Positions 1 to 6,619 of a DNA stretch of 6,619 nt are shown piece after piece. The DNA comes from Chloroflexota bacterium. Lineage in GTDB: Bacteria > Chloroflexota > Limnocylindria > QHBO01. The notes beneath the pieces were generated by a model. It had not been told where the DNA came from, did not search any database, and worked only from the letters and a program-made list of their open reading frames with translations. The stretch lies in assembly GCA_020848055.1 (NCBI GenBank), contig JADLBB010000007.1, forward strand, positions 1-6,619, written 5' to 3'. The stretch's first letter is position 1; the number at the start of each line of letters is the position of its first letter. A program made the translations under genes and the position numbers.

Positions 1-650
1 ACGCGCTCGGCATCGGCCGATCGAGTCCCTTCGGGGCGCTCATCGTCGGCCACAGCGCGGCTCGACCGCGCGGGTTCACGCAGCTGTGCCAGCGCGTTGG
101 CCGGGCGCTTGCCGATGCGGCCGAACCAGCGCTGCTGCTGGCCATGGCGCACGAAGACCTCGCCCAACAGCGCGACCGCTTCGCGGCCGAGGCGCGCACC
201 GATGGATTGACCACGCTCGCCAATCGCGTCGCCTGGCACGAGGCCCTGGACAACGAGCAGGCTCGACGGGAGCGCCGTCCGCGCCCCGTCGTGCTGCTGG
301 CCGTGGACGTCGACGATCTCAAGCACACCAACGACACGCTAGGCCACGCGGCCGGTGACGAACTGCTGGTGGCCATCGCCGAGGTTCTGCGCTCGGTCGT
401 GCGCGAATCGGACCTGGTCGCTCGGATCGGGGGTGACGAGTTCGCGGCCCTGCTCATCGACGCCGACCCCGTCGCCGCCGAAGCGGTGCGCAACCGGGTC
501 ATCGGGGCCTGCGAGCGCTGGTCCGATCCGAACGGCCTGACACTAAGGGTGTCGGTCGGTTGGGCTGCGCCGCTTCCGAACGAGACGCTGCGAGAGGCGT
601 TCGACCGCGCCGACGCGGCGATGTACGCCGCCAAGCGCGGAGCCGCCTGA
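1..650 (+). CDS. Diguanylate cyclase, GAF-GGDEF (5' end missing)
   Basis: This is the C-terminal part of a signalling protein that makes cyclic di-GMP from two GTP in the cytoplasm. The reading frame is open from position 3, so the true start lies outside the window; the ATG at 144 falls between domains and is not the start. The first ~45 residues (around PFGALIVGH) read like the last strand and helix of a GAF sensor domain. A short charged helix leads into the GGDEF domain at about nt 198. Numbering from the Met at 144, the metal and nucleotide residues match those of PleD in spacing: D55 (VDVDDLK), N63 and D72. The catalytic motif is a perfect GGDEF at residues 96-100 (nt 429-443). The inhibitory I-site RESD lies exactly five residues before it (nt 402-413), so product inhibition is expected. 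The end, AMYAAKRGAA, is typical of the family. The GAF ligand cannot be told from this fragment. No EAL or HD-GYP domain follows. Confidence 0.93.
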   Translation, partial: ALGIGRSSPFGALIVGHSAARPRGFTQLCQRVGRALADAAEPALLLAMAHEDLAQQRDRFAAEARTDGLTTLANRVAWHEALDNEQARRERRPRPVVLLAVDVDDLKHTNDTLGHAAGDELLVAIAEVLRSVVRESDLVARIGGDEFAALLIDADPVAAEAVRNRVIGACERWSDPNGLTLRVSVGWAAPLPNETLREAFDRADAAMYAAKRGAA

Positions 651-653
651 TCG

Positions 654-2042
654 CTAGCCCTCGGGCGGGATCGCGGTCGCAATCCAGAACGACTGCGTGC
701 CGGCGTAGATGACGCCGTCCGGGACGACCCAGAACCGCTCGAGCCGATCGGTGATCGCGGTGTTGAGCTCGAGCGGTCGCCAAACGGCGCCATCGGTCGA
801 GACTCGCGCAACGGTCACTCCCGGCCAGGCGACGGGCGAGGCGTGGTCGCGTGGTCCCAGCGACACGATCCGCGTGCCATCGGCGGCCGACCAGTCACAG
901 CCCAGCGACTCGTTGCGCTGCGGGTCGACCTGCCACGCGCTGCCGTCGGTGGACACCCACTCGACCATGTACCGCCAGCCGCCGGCGGCCATCTCACGGT
1001 TGCCACGGCAGGTGAGCAGCCCGTCCCTGCCGGCCCAGAGCGGCCCGAACTCGGTGCCCACGTCCTGGCTCGGCTCGTCGGCCTCGACCGACGCCCTGGC
1101 CCATGTCAGTCCGTCGTCGGAGTACCAGGCGGCGGCGATCGACGTCCGCGGATCGGTCCAGACACCGGTGGCTCCGGTGATCACGAACCGCCCGTCGTGC
1201 GTGACGACCGAGTTCAGCAGCGCGCTGTCGGATCCGGCCGGAAGGCTTGCAGCGACCCAGGCCAGGCCGTCGGTCGAGTGCAGGATGATCGGCGTCATCG
1301 CTCCATCACCGAAGGCGTTGCCGATGGCGACGATGCTACGTGGCCCGCTCGCAACGTCGACGAGGCCCGTCGCGACGCCGTGCTGTGTCGGATCCCAGCC
1401 CGCCGGCATCGGTCCGATCCAACGGTCGGCCCATGCGTCCTGCCAGCTCGCGCTGGTGCGCTCGGACCAGCTCAACCCATCGGTCGAGGTCCACACCACG
1501 TGGCCGTACGCGTTCCCGAGCGGGAGCGCGTCCGTGTCGGGACGGCTGAAGGCGAGCAGCTCGTCACCGAAGGTGACGACGTGCCGCGGAATCCGGCCGA
1601 AGCCGGGGGCGATGCGATGCGCGACGGTCCAGTCGACCCCGTCCGGCGACGTCAGGAAGGCGGCGGTTCCGTGGCCGTCACTGCCGTCGACCTCGCCGAC
1701 GGCAACGTAGCCTCCGTTCCACGCGACCAAGTCGTACAGATGCACCTCGAAGGCCGGGGTGACCGGGTCCGACCACGCAAGGCCGGTCCATTGCGCGACC
1801 GGCGTGGCGGTTGGTTCCGTCGTGGGCGTCGGGATCGGCGTGACGCTTGGCGCGGCGCTCGGCGATGGTGCGACGCTCGGGTCTGCGGTGGCGCTTACCG
1901 ATGCCGCCGGTGAGGCATCACTCGACGGCGGGCCAGCGAGGAGCGGCCAGAGCACGAAGCCGATGACGATGAGCCCGACCACCACGGCGAGCACCGCGAA
2001 CGCATGACGCCGATCGATCGGGGGGACGGAATCGGATGACAT
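654..2042 (-). CDS. Membrane-anchored Asp-box (sialidase-like) beta-propeller protein
   Basis: A 462-residue protein with a short cytoplasmic N-terminus (RRH at 11-13), one membrane segment at about 14-36 and a Ser/Pro/Thr/Ala-rich linker at about 38-83. The remainder is a large, probably extracellular, domain. That domain has six Asp-box motifs, S-x-D-G-x-x-W, at 132-138, 186-192, 256-262, 308-314, 364-370 and 415-421. They recur every 51-70 residues, as in a six-bladed sialidase/BNR-type propeller. Basic residues before the membrane segment suggest a type II signal anchor with the propeller outside. The only two cysteines, C345 and C382, lie in this domain and could form a disulfide. I see no sialidase catalytic set (Arg triad, Tyr/Glu pair), so enzyme activity is not supported; glycan or protein binding is possible but unproven. 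The ATG at 2042 was chosen over an upstream GTG (2165) because GAGGG lies 7 nt before it and the sequence ahead of it does not look like protein. Confidence 0.85.
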   Translation of the reverse strand: MSSDSVPPIDRRHAFAVLAVVVGLIVIGFVLWPLLAGPPSSDASPAASVSATADPSVAPSPSAAPSVTPIPTPTTEPTATPVAQWTGLAWSDPVTPAFEVHLYDLVAWNGGYVAVGEVDGSDGHGTAAFLTSPDGVDWTVAHRIAPGFGRIPRHVVTFGDELLAFSRPDTDALPLGNAYGHVVWTSTDGLSWSERTSASWQDAWADRWIGPMPAGWDPTQHGVATGLVDVASGPRSIVAIGNAFGDGAMTPIILHSTDGLAWVAASLPAGSDSALLNSVVTHDGRFVITGATGVWTDPRTSIAAAWYSDDGLTWARASVEADEPSQDVGTEFGPLWAGRDGLLTCRGNREMAAGGWRYMVEWVSTDGSAWQVDPQRNESLGCDWSAADGTRIVSLGPRDHASPVAWPGVTVARVSTDGAVWRPLELNTAITDRLERFWVVPDGVIYAGTQSFWIATAIPPEG

Positions 2043-2224
2043 GGCACGGCCCTCAGCGGCCGGCCGTACGGCAGGGGAATCACGCTCGTGGTCGACCGCA
2101 TGCTCGAGGTGATCCGCGCTCCATGCTCGACCATCGGCTCCGCCGCGCCTAGAGCGTTTCGGCACGCCCTCAAGGGCCGTTGGTCACGACGCGATTCAGC
2201 CGATCTCGAACGAAACGCCCACGG
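2043..2224. other. Intergenic gap between MFS and propeller genes
   Basis: This 182-nt gap is the only sizeable non-coding stretch. It carries the propeller ribosome binding site at one end and a 9-base direct repeat, CATGCTCGA, at 2099-2107 and 2122-2130 (23 nt apart, start to start). There is also a small palindrome, GGTCGACC, at 2090-2097. A short GCCCT-AGGGC inverted repeat at 2167-2178 lacks a following T-run and is not a convincing terminator. I see no clear -35/-10 pair, so the propeller gene may have an unrecognised promoter here or be read through from the MFS gene. Confidence 0.4.
2050..2054 (-). promoter_or_regulatory. Ribosome binding site of the propeller gene
   Basis: GAGGG on the minus strand, 7 nt before the ATG at 2042. 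It decides the start codon against the upstream GTG at 2165, which would add 41 residues of low-complexity Arg-rich sequence ahead of the membrane anchor. Confidence 0.7.
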
Positions 2225-3439
2225 TCAACTGGGGCGCAGACTACCTTTCGGATCTCGATCACCCGCATCGGCAAGCCGAACTCGCCGGAACGTCAGGTAC
2301 AGAAGCAAGTCGTAGATGGCCTTGATCACCCCTGCGATGACGAATGGCGCTCCGCTGCCGAGCGTCATGGAACCGGTGGCCAGCAGCGGGCCCAGGGGCC
2401 TCACAAGGTGCCTGGCTGCGTTCGTGTAGCCGGCGGCCGGGACGCGTTCGGCCGGGTCCACCAGCGCGGCCACGTAAGCCTGTCTGGCAGGGACATCCAT
2501 CTGCGACAGCAATGACCGCGCGATGAGCAGGCCCACGGCCAAGCCGAAGGTGGGGGCGAACGGGATGAGCACCAGCAACAGGTTGGACGGCAGGTGACTG
2601 AAGACCATGGTGTTCAACAGCCCGATCCGCCCGCCGAGCCATCCCGCCGCCAGGGACGACGCCGCCTGCAGCACCCCGACGAGGAAGAACACGACTCCCA
2701 TGACGCTCGCGTCCGCGCCGAACTGGCGCCCGAACCAGAACACGATGAAGCTGCCGACGATGAATCCCCCGGCGAAGGCGTCGAGCGCGAACAAGCTCGC
2801 CAATCCGACCACCGCGCGCCTGGATCGGACCAGGCCGTCCCGCGCCGCGCCGGTGGCCTCAACCTCGACCGCCGGAGAGAGGCGCCCGACCAGCAGCGCG
2901 CACGCGACGGCCCCGACCGGCACGACGAGGAGCCAGCGCTGCTCCGGCGGAACGATGCCGAGCAGGTCGCGCACCGCCCTCGGCCCGCCGGCCGCAAGTG
3001 CCCCGAGGGCGCCGGCAAGGTAGGCCACGGCGTTGTACCGGCCGTAGACCCGGCTCCTCACCCGGCTCGGAACCGCGGCGAGCATCGACTGTTCGAGCGT
3101 GGTGATCGGGCCGGACTCGTTGGCGTCGGTCGACATGGTCCCGGTCAGGGCCGCCAGGACGAGCAGCGGCACCGACCCCGTCAGGGCGAAGATCGCCCCA
3201 GCTCCGGCCATGACCCCGAGCAGGACGGCGTACAGGCGTCGGCGCCCGATGCGCTCGCCCCATCGCGCGACCGCCAGCGAGGCTATCGCCATCCCGAGCA
3301 GCATGGCCGTCAGGATCACCCCGACCGCCACCGCGTCCAGCCCGCTCGCCGCCAGCGACGCGCCGATCAGGATGCTGGCGAAGCCGTACAGGAACGCCCG
3401 AATGGCCTGGATCGAGTAGATGACGCGGACATCGGCCAC
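2225..3439 (-). CDS. MFS transporter (drug-efflux-like)
   Basis: A 404-residue integral membrane protein of the major facilitator superfamily, which moves small molecules across the cytoplasmic membrane using an ion gradient. About twelve hydrophobic segments can be counted between residues 5 and 385, with a longer charged loop around 187-208 between the two six-helix halves. The loop between helices 2 and 3 carries the family signature (motif A) as RWGERIGRRRLY at 59-70. A weaker copy, GWLGGRIGLL, occurs at 266-275 in the second half. The stretch at 313-351 (SQMDVPARQAYV, then AERVPAAGYTNAAR) is a conserved block I associate with a broad group of uncharacterised bacterial MFS proteins often labelled multidrug or exporter-like; the substrate cannot be read from sequence. 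The start is GTG at 3439: it is the only ATG/GTG/TTG between the upstream in-frame stop and the conserved region. It lacks a clear ribosome binding site but lies 11 nt after the SIMPL stop codon, so translational coupling is likely. Confidence 0.9.
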   Translation of the reverse strand: MADVRVIYSIQAIRAFLYGFASILIGASLAASGLDAVAVGVILTAMLLGMAIASLAVARWGERIGRRRLYAVLLGVMAGAGAIFALTGSVPLLVLAALTGTMSTDANESGPITTLEQSMLAAVPSRVRSRVYGRYNAVAYLAGALGALAAGGPRAVRDLLGIVPPEQRWLLVVPVGAVACALLVGRLSPAVEVEATGAARDGLVRSRRAVVGLASLFALDAFAGGFIVGSFIVFWFGRQFGADASVMGVVFFLVGVLQAASSLAAGWLGGRIGLLNTMVFSHLPSNLLLVLIPFAPTFGLAVGLLIARSLLSQMDVPARQAYVAALVDPAERVPAAGYTNAARHLVRPLGPLLATGSMTLGSGAPFVIAGVIKAIYDLLLYLTFRRVRLADAGDRDPKGSLRPS

Positions 3440-3450
3440 GTCGGTGCCGG

Positions 3451-4083
3451 CTAGCCGATCGTGTAGGAGACGCGGACCCGGACTGACACGGTCAGGTCAC
3501 CGGCGGCAACCTCGGTGGGCGCGTCACCTGCCTCGGCCATCGCGGCCATGGCGCGGAACTTCGGCAGCGGCGCAACGCCCCCGCCGCCCTCCTCCTCCAC
3601 GCGCGCGACGCGGGCGATCGAGACGCCCGCGGCCGCGGCGATCACCTCGGCCTTGGCGCGGGCGGCCGCGACTGCGGCGGCAAGCGCAGCGTGTTCGGCG
3701 GCGGACGGGTCCGAGGCCGTCATGCGCGCGCCGTGCACCTCGTTCGCACCGGCGGCCACGATCCCGTCGAGCACCTTGCCCAGGCCATCCAGGTCGCGAA
3801 CCCGCGCCGTCATGGCCCGCTCAACGCGATAGCCGATCAACCGCTGGCCCTTGCGATAGTCGTACTGCGGATGAACCCCCACGTCCGGCGCATTGATGTC
3901 CGCATCGGCGACCCCCAGGTCACGCAGCTGCGCCAGGACCGCCGATGATCGGCGGTTGACCTCGTCCCGCGTCGCTGCCAGCGCCTGTCCCTCGCCGCTC
4001 ACCGTGAACGACACGACCGCCAGATCGGGCGCGACGCTAGCCTCGCCCTCGGCGTTGACGATGATCCATTCCTCGGTCGGCAT
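3451..4083 (-). CDS. SIMPL (DUF541) domain protein, apparently cytoplasmic
   Basis: A 210-residue protein that is nearly all one SIMPL/DUF541 domain. The family pattern is clear: VNAEGEASVAPDLAVVSF at 9-26, an Ala/Arg-rich helix to about 55, then LGVADADI and HPQYDY at 56-76. GYRVERAMTARVRDLDGLG follows at 84-102, GIVAAGANEV at 107-116, and the alanine-rich helix ARAKAEVIAAAAGV at 141-154. Known members (for example E. coli YggE and mammalian SIMPL/IRAK1BP1) have no agreed biochemical activity; YggE is linked to oxidative stress. Most bacterial members are exported, but this one has no signal peptide or lipobox: the domain begins within ten residues of the Met. It starts 3 nt after the thiolase stop codon, with GGAG well placed, and ends 11 nt before the MFS gene, so all three are probably co-translated. 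The link to a thiolase is unexplained. Confidence 0.88.
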   Translation of the reverse strand: MPTEEWIIVNAEGEASVAPDLAVVSFTVSGEGQALAATRDEVNRRSSAVLAQLRDLGVADADINAPDVGVHPQYDYRKGQRLIGYRVERAMTARVRDLDGLGKVLDGIVAAGANEVHGARMTASDPSAAEHAALAAAVAAARAKAEVIAAAAGVSIARVARVEEEGGGGVAPLPKFRAMAAMAEAGDAPTEVAAGDLTVSVRVRVSYTIG

Positions 4084-4086
4084 GTC

Positions 4087-5310
<1,224 letters not shown>

Positions 5311-5317
5311 CGACTGG

Positions 5318-5323
5318 ATCGTA
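5318..5323 (-). promoter_or_regulatory. -10-like element (TACGAT) for the thiolase operon
   Basis: TACGAT on the minus strand ends 7 nt before the thiolase ATG at 5310, fitting the TANNAT pattern. Transcription from it would begin at or within a base or two of the ATG, giving a leaderless message; this agrees with the missing ribosome binding site. No -35 hexamer is recognisable at 16-18 nt spacing. Confidence 0.45.
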
Positions 5324-5330
5324 CCCGATG

Positions 5331-5342
5331 GCCCTCCTGGGC
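5331..5342. promoter_or_regulatory. Short inverted repeat between divergent -10 elements
   Basis: GCCC-TCCT-GGGC, with 4-bp arms, is centred at 5336.5. That is within one base of the midpoint between the two opposing -10-like hexamers (5318-5323 and 5348-5353). It could be an operator serving both directions, but arms this short occur often by chance in G+C-rich DNA. Confidence 0.2.
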
Positions 5343-5347
5343 GGCTG

Positions 5348-5353
5348 TACCAT
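5348..5353 (+). promoter_or_regulatory. -10-like element (TACCAT) for the plus-strand pair
   Basis: TACCAT ends 8 nt before the GTG at 5362, the start of the small membrane gene. It mirrors the minus-strand element at 5318-5323. With the usual 6-8 nt to the start site, the RNA would begin at or beside the GTG, and that start has no ribosome binding site. No convincing -35 hexamer is seen. Confidence 0.42.
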
Positions 5354-5361
5354 GCCCGCCA

Positions 5362-5555
5362 GTGGACATCTACCCCTGGCTCAAGGCCCTCCACGTGCTG
5401 CTGGCCATCGTGGCGGTCGGGGCGAACGCGACGTACGCGGTGTGGCAGACGCGGGTCGAACGCGAGCCACAGCATACCGGGTTTGCGCTGCGTGGCACCT
5501 CGGCATCGTGGTCGTGGCGATCGTGGTGCTGATGGTCCTCAAGCCCGGCGTCTGA
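5362..5555 (+). pseudogene. Remnant of a small DUF2269-like membrane protein gene
   Basis: The frame from GTG 5362 encodes a typical small membrane protein N-terminus: DIYPWLKALHVLLAIVAVGA, then NATYAVWQTRVEREP and GFALRG. It then runs into Trp/Ser-rich nonsense and stops at 5530-5532 after 56 residues. Another frame carries LGIVVVAIVVLMVLKPGV followed by TGA at 5553-5555. This looks like the hydrophobic C-terminus of the same family, ending in the usual V-x-K-P. One extra base near 5497-5500 would join the two parts into a 64-residue protein reading ...ALRG-TLGIVVV... Intact members, as I remember them, are about 150 residues with four membrane helices. So the middle (about 85 residues) appears deleted, and the remainder is out of frame by one base. 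The gene is either decayed in nature or affected by a sequencing or assembly error. Family assignment is from memory. The downstream oxidoreductase begins 10 nt after the old stop. Confidence 0.6.
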
Positions 5556-5557
5556 GG
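5554..5557 (+). promoter_or_regulatory. Ribosome binding site of the oxidoreductase gene
   Basis: GAGG begins within the TGA stop (5553-5555) of the DUF2269-like remnant and lies 8 nt before the ATG at 5566. It favours that ATG over the in-frame ATG at 5581, which is preceded only by GGCGGC. The overlap suggests the two genes were once translationally coupled. Confidence 0.55.
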
Positions 5558-5565
5558 CGCTGTCA

Positions 5566-6619
5566 ATGACCGATGGCGGCATGACCAACCTGCCGCGCCC
5601 GGGTGACGAACGCGCCTGGTGGCTGCGCGAGGCCCTCGCCGCCGAGGGCACGCCACTTCCCGCTCCCCCGCTCGAGGGTGACATCGACGCCGACGTCGTG
5701 ATCGTCGGCGGCGGCTACACCGGCATGTGGGCCGCCTGGTTCCTGTCCGAGCGCGCGCCGGACTCGCGGATCGTGCTGCTGGAGCAGGACATCTGCGGTG
5801 GCGGCCCCTCGGGACGCAACGGCGGCTTCGTGCACGGCTGGTGGGAGGACGTCCCGATGCTCGCCCGCCGATACGGCGCCGACGCGGCCCTCGAGGTGGC
5901 TCGCGCCTGCGACGAGGTGGTGGTCGGGATCGGCGCCTGGTGCCGGGACAACGGCGTCGATGCCTGGCACACGCCGGCGGGCTACCTGCGGGTCAACGCC
6001 TTTCCGCGCGAGCCCAACGACTGGGATGCAACGGTCGCCACGCTGCGCCGCCTGGGCGTCGGCGACGAGCTCGTCCCGATGGGCGCGTCCGATGTTCGGG
6101 CCATCTGCGACAGCCCCGCCTTCGGCGACGGGCTGTTCATGCGCTCGGCCGCCTCCATCCAGCCGGCTCGCCTGGCGCGAGGCCTGCGACGCGTCCTGCT
6201 CGAGCGCGGCGTGCGCATCTGCGAGGGCACCCGGGTCGAGCGCCTGCGCATCGACGGCCCGGTGCGCGCCGTGACCGCTGGTGGAGCGGTCAGCGCCGGT
6301 CAGGGGATCCTGGCCATCAACGCCTGGGCCGCTGGCTGGCCCGGCCATCGGCTGCGGACCCTGGCCTGGGGCAGCGACATGGTGGTGACCGAGCCGATCC
6401 CGGACCGCCTGGCGCAGATCGGCTGGACCGGCGGCGAACTGCTGAGCGACTCGCGCTTCACGATCAGCTATTTCCGGACCACCGACGATGGGCGGATCGC
6501 GTTCGGCGCCGGCGTCGGCGCCGCCGGGTTCGACGGACGCATCGGGCGCGGCTTCACCCACGACGCGAACGCGGTCGCCCGGGTCGTGCGCAACCTGCAC
6601 CACCTGCTGCCGATGCTCC
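5566..6619 (+). CDS. FAD-dependent oxidoreductase, DadA/DAO family (3' end missing)
   Basis: The first 351 residues of a flavoprotein of the D-amino-acid/glycine oxidase superfamily (COG0665, DAO fold); the frame is open to the window end. After a 40-residue lead (DERAWWLREAL, then PPLEGDIDA) comes the dinucleotide-binding fold: DVVIVGGGYTG at 43-53 with the G-x-G-x-x-G glycines at 48, 50 and 53, and E73, the expected FAD-ribose ligand, in VLLEQD. GGGPSGRNGGF at 78-88 is the second FAD contact typical of the gamma-glutamylputrescine oxidase/DadA-like group, which usually has Ala where this protein has P81. ASIQPARLARGL at 196-207 and the ILAINAWAAGW stretch (248-258) are also typical. Relatives I recall are about 460 residues, so roughly 100 are missing. 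Such enzymes oxidise the C-N bond of amines or amino acids, often N-methylated or derivatised; the substrate cannot be told here. The start is ATG 5566, with GAGG 8 nt upstream. Confidence 0.92.
   Translation, partial: MTDGGMTNLPRPGDERAWWLREALAAEGTPLPAPPLEGDIDADVVIVGGGYTGMWAAWFLSERAPDSRIVLLEQDICGGGPSGRNGGFVHGWWEDVPMLARRYGADAALEVARACDEVVVGIGAWCRDNGVDAWHTPAGYLRVNAFPREPNDWDATVATLRRLGVGDELVPMGASDVRAICDSPAFGDGLFMRSAASIQPARLARGLRRVLLERGVRICEGTRVERLRIDGPVRAVTAGGAVSAGQGILAINAWAAGWPGHRLRTLAWGSDMVVTEPIPDRLAQIGWTGGELLSDSRFTISYFRTTDDGRIAFGAGVGAAGFDGRIGRGFTHDANAVARVVRNLHHLLPML

Noticed and set aside
709..1913. Long plus-strand open frames (709-1710 and 843-1913) opposite the propeller gene
   Set aside because: They are low-complexity Arg/Pro/Ser/Gly-rich translations with no domain, produced by G+C-rich codon bias opposite a gene with six clear Asp-boxes.
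2043..2165. N-terminal extension of the propeller protein to GTG 2165
   Set aside because: It would place an Arg-rich, non-conserved-looking 41-residue stretch ahead of the membrane anchor, and the ATG at 2042 has a good GAGGG site 7 nt upstream.
2149..2173. Possible sigma-70 promoter (TTGAGG followed by TCTAGG) for the propeller gene
   Set aside because: The spacing is only about 14 nt and the second hexamer is a poor -10, so it is not better than chance.
2167..2178. GCCCT-CA-AGGGC inverted repeat as a terminator for the MFS gene
   Set aside because: It has a two-base loop and five-bp arms with no T-run on the minus strand; it does not meet intrinsic terminator criteria.
2594..3454. A 286-codon plus-strand open frame opposite the MFS gene
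   Set aside because: It is highly charged, repetitive Arg/Glu/Gln/Pro sequence, the complement of hydrophobic transmembrane codons; the MFS reading has motif A and about twelve helices.
5497..5500. Programmed ribosomal frameshift in the small membrane gene
   Set aside because: There is no slippery heptamer or strong downstream structure, and the product would still lack the family's middle helices; decay or sequence error explains it more simply.
5563..6603. A 346-codon minus-strand open frame opposite the oxidoreductase
   Set aside because: Its translation is Ala/Gly/Asp/Arg/His-rich with no recognisable motif, and the plus strand carries a clear FAD-binding protein running past the window end.

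Overview
The window is G+C-rich DNA whose genes have codon third positions that are nearly all G or C. It holds six coding genes and one broken one, packed tightly. There are no RNA genes, insertion sequences, CRISPR arrays or phage genes that I can see. The best guess for the host is a Chloroflexota-type bacterium, with an actinobacterium as the alternative. The reasons are a membrane-anchored Asp-box propeller with a long Ser/Pro/Thr linker, SD-less starts that sit directly behind -10-like hexamers, and the general protein style. This is a judgement from memory of such genomes, not a database result.

Layout from left to right. Positions 1-650 (+) are the 3' end of a GAF-GGDEF diguanylate cyclase. 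It meets tail-to-tail, with a 3-nt gap, a minus-strand gene (654-2042) for a single-pass membrane protein with a six-Asp-box extracellular propeller. After a 182-nt gap comes a compact minus-strand cluster, read in the order thiolase (5310-4087), SIMPL/DUF541 protein (4083-3451), MFS transporter (3439-2225). Its gaps are only 3 and 11 nt, so it is almost certainly one transcript. A 51-nt divergent promoter region (5311-5361) separates it from a plus-strand pair: a decayed small membrane protein of apparent DUF2269 type (5362-5555), then an FAD-dependent oxidoreductase of the DadA/glycine oxidase superfamily (5566 to beyond the window end).

How the genes may work together. The thiolase is a cytoplasmic beta-ketoacyl-CoA thiolase of the PcaF/PaaJ-like subgroup. 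Its operon partners, a cytoplasmic SIMPL protein and an exporter-like MFS protein, have no known functional link to it. The propeller gene may be co-transcribed but has its own good ribosome binding site. The cyclase is an independent signalling gene.

The most notable points are the mirror-image -10 motifs directly ahead of two SD-less starts, which suggest divergent leaderless transcription, and the small membrane gene that appears to have lost its middle and then gone out of frame by one base. I did not find evidence for a new defence, mobile or biosynthetic system.
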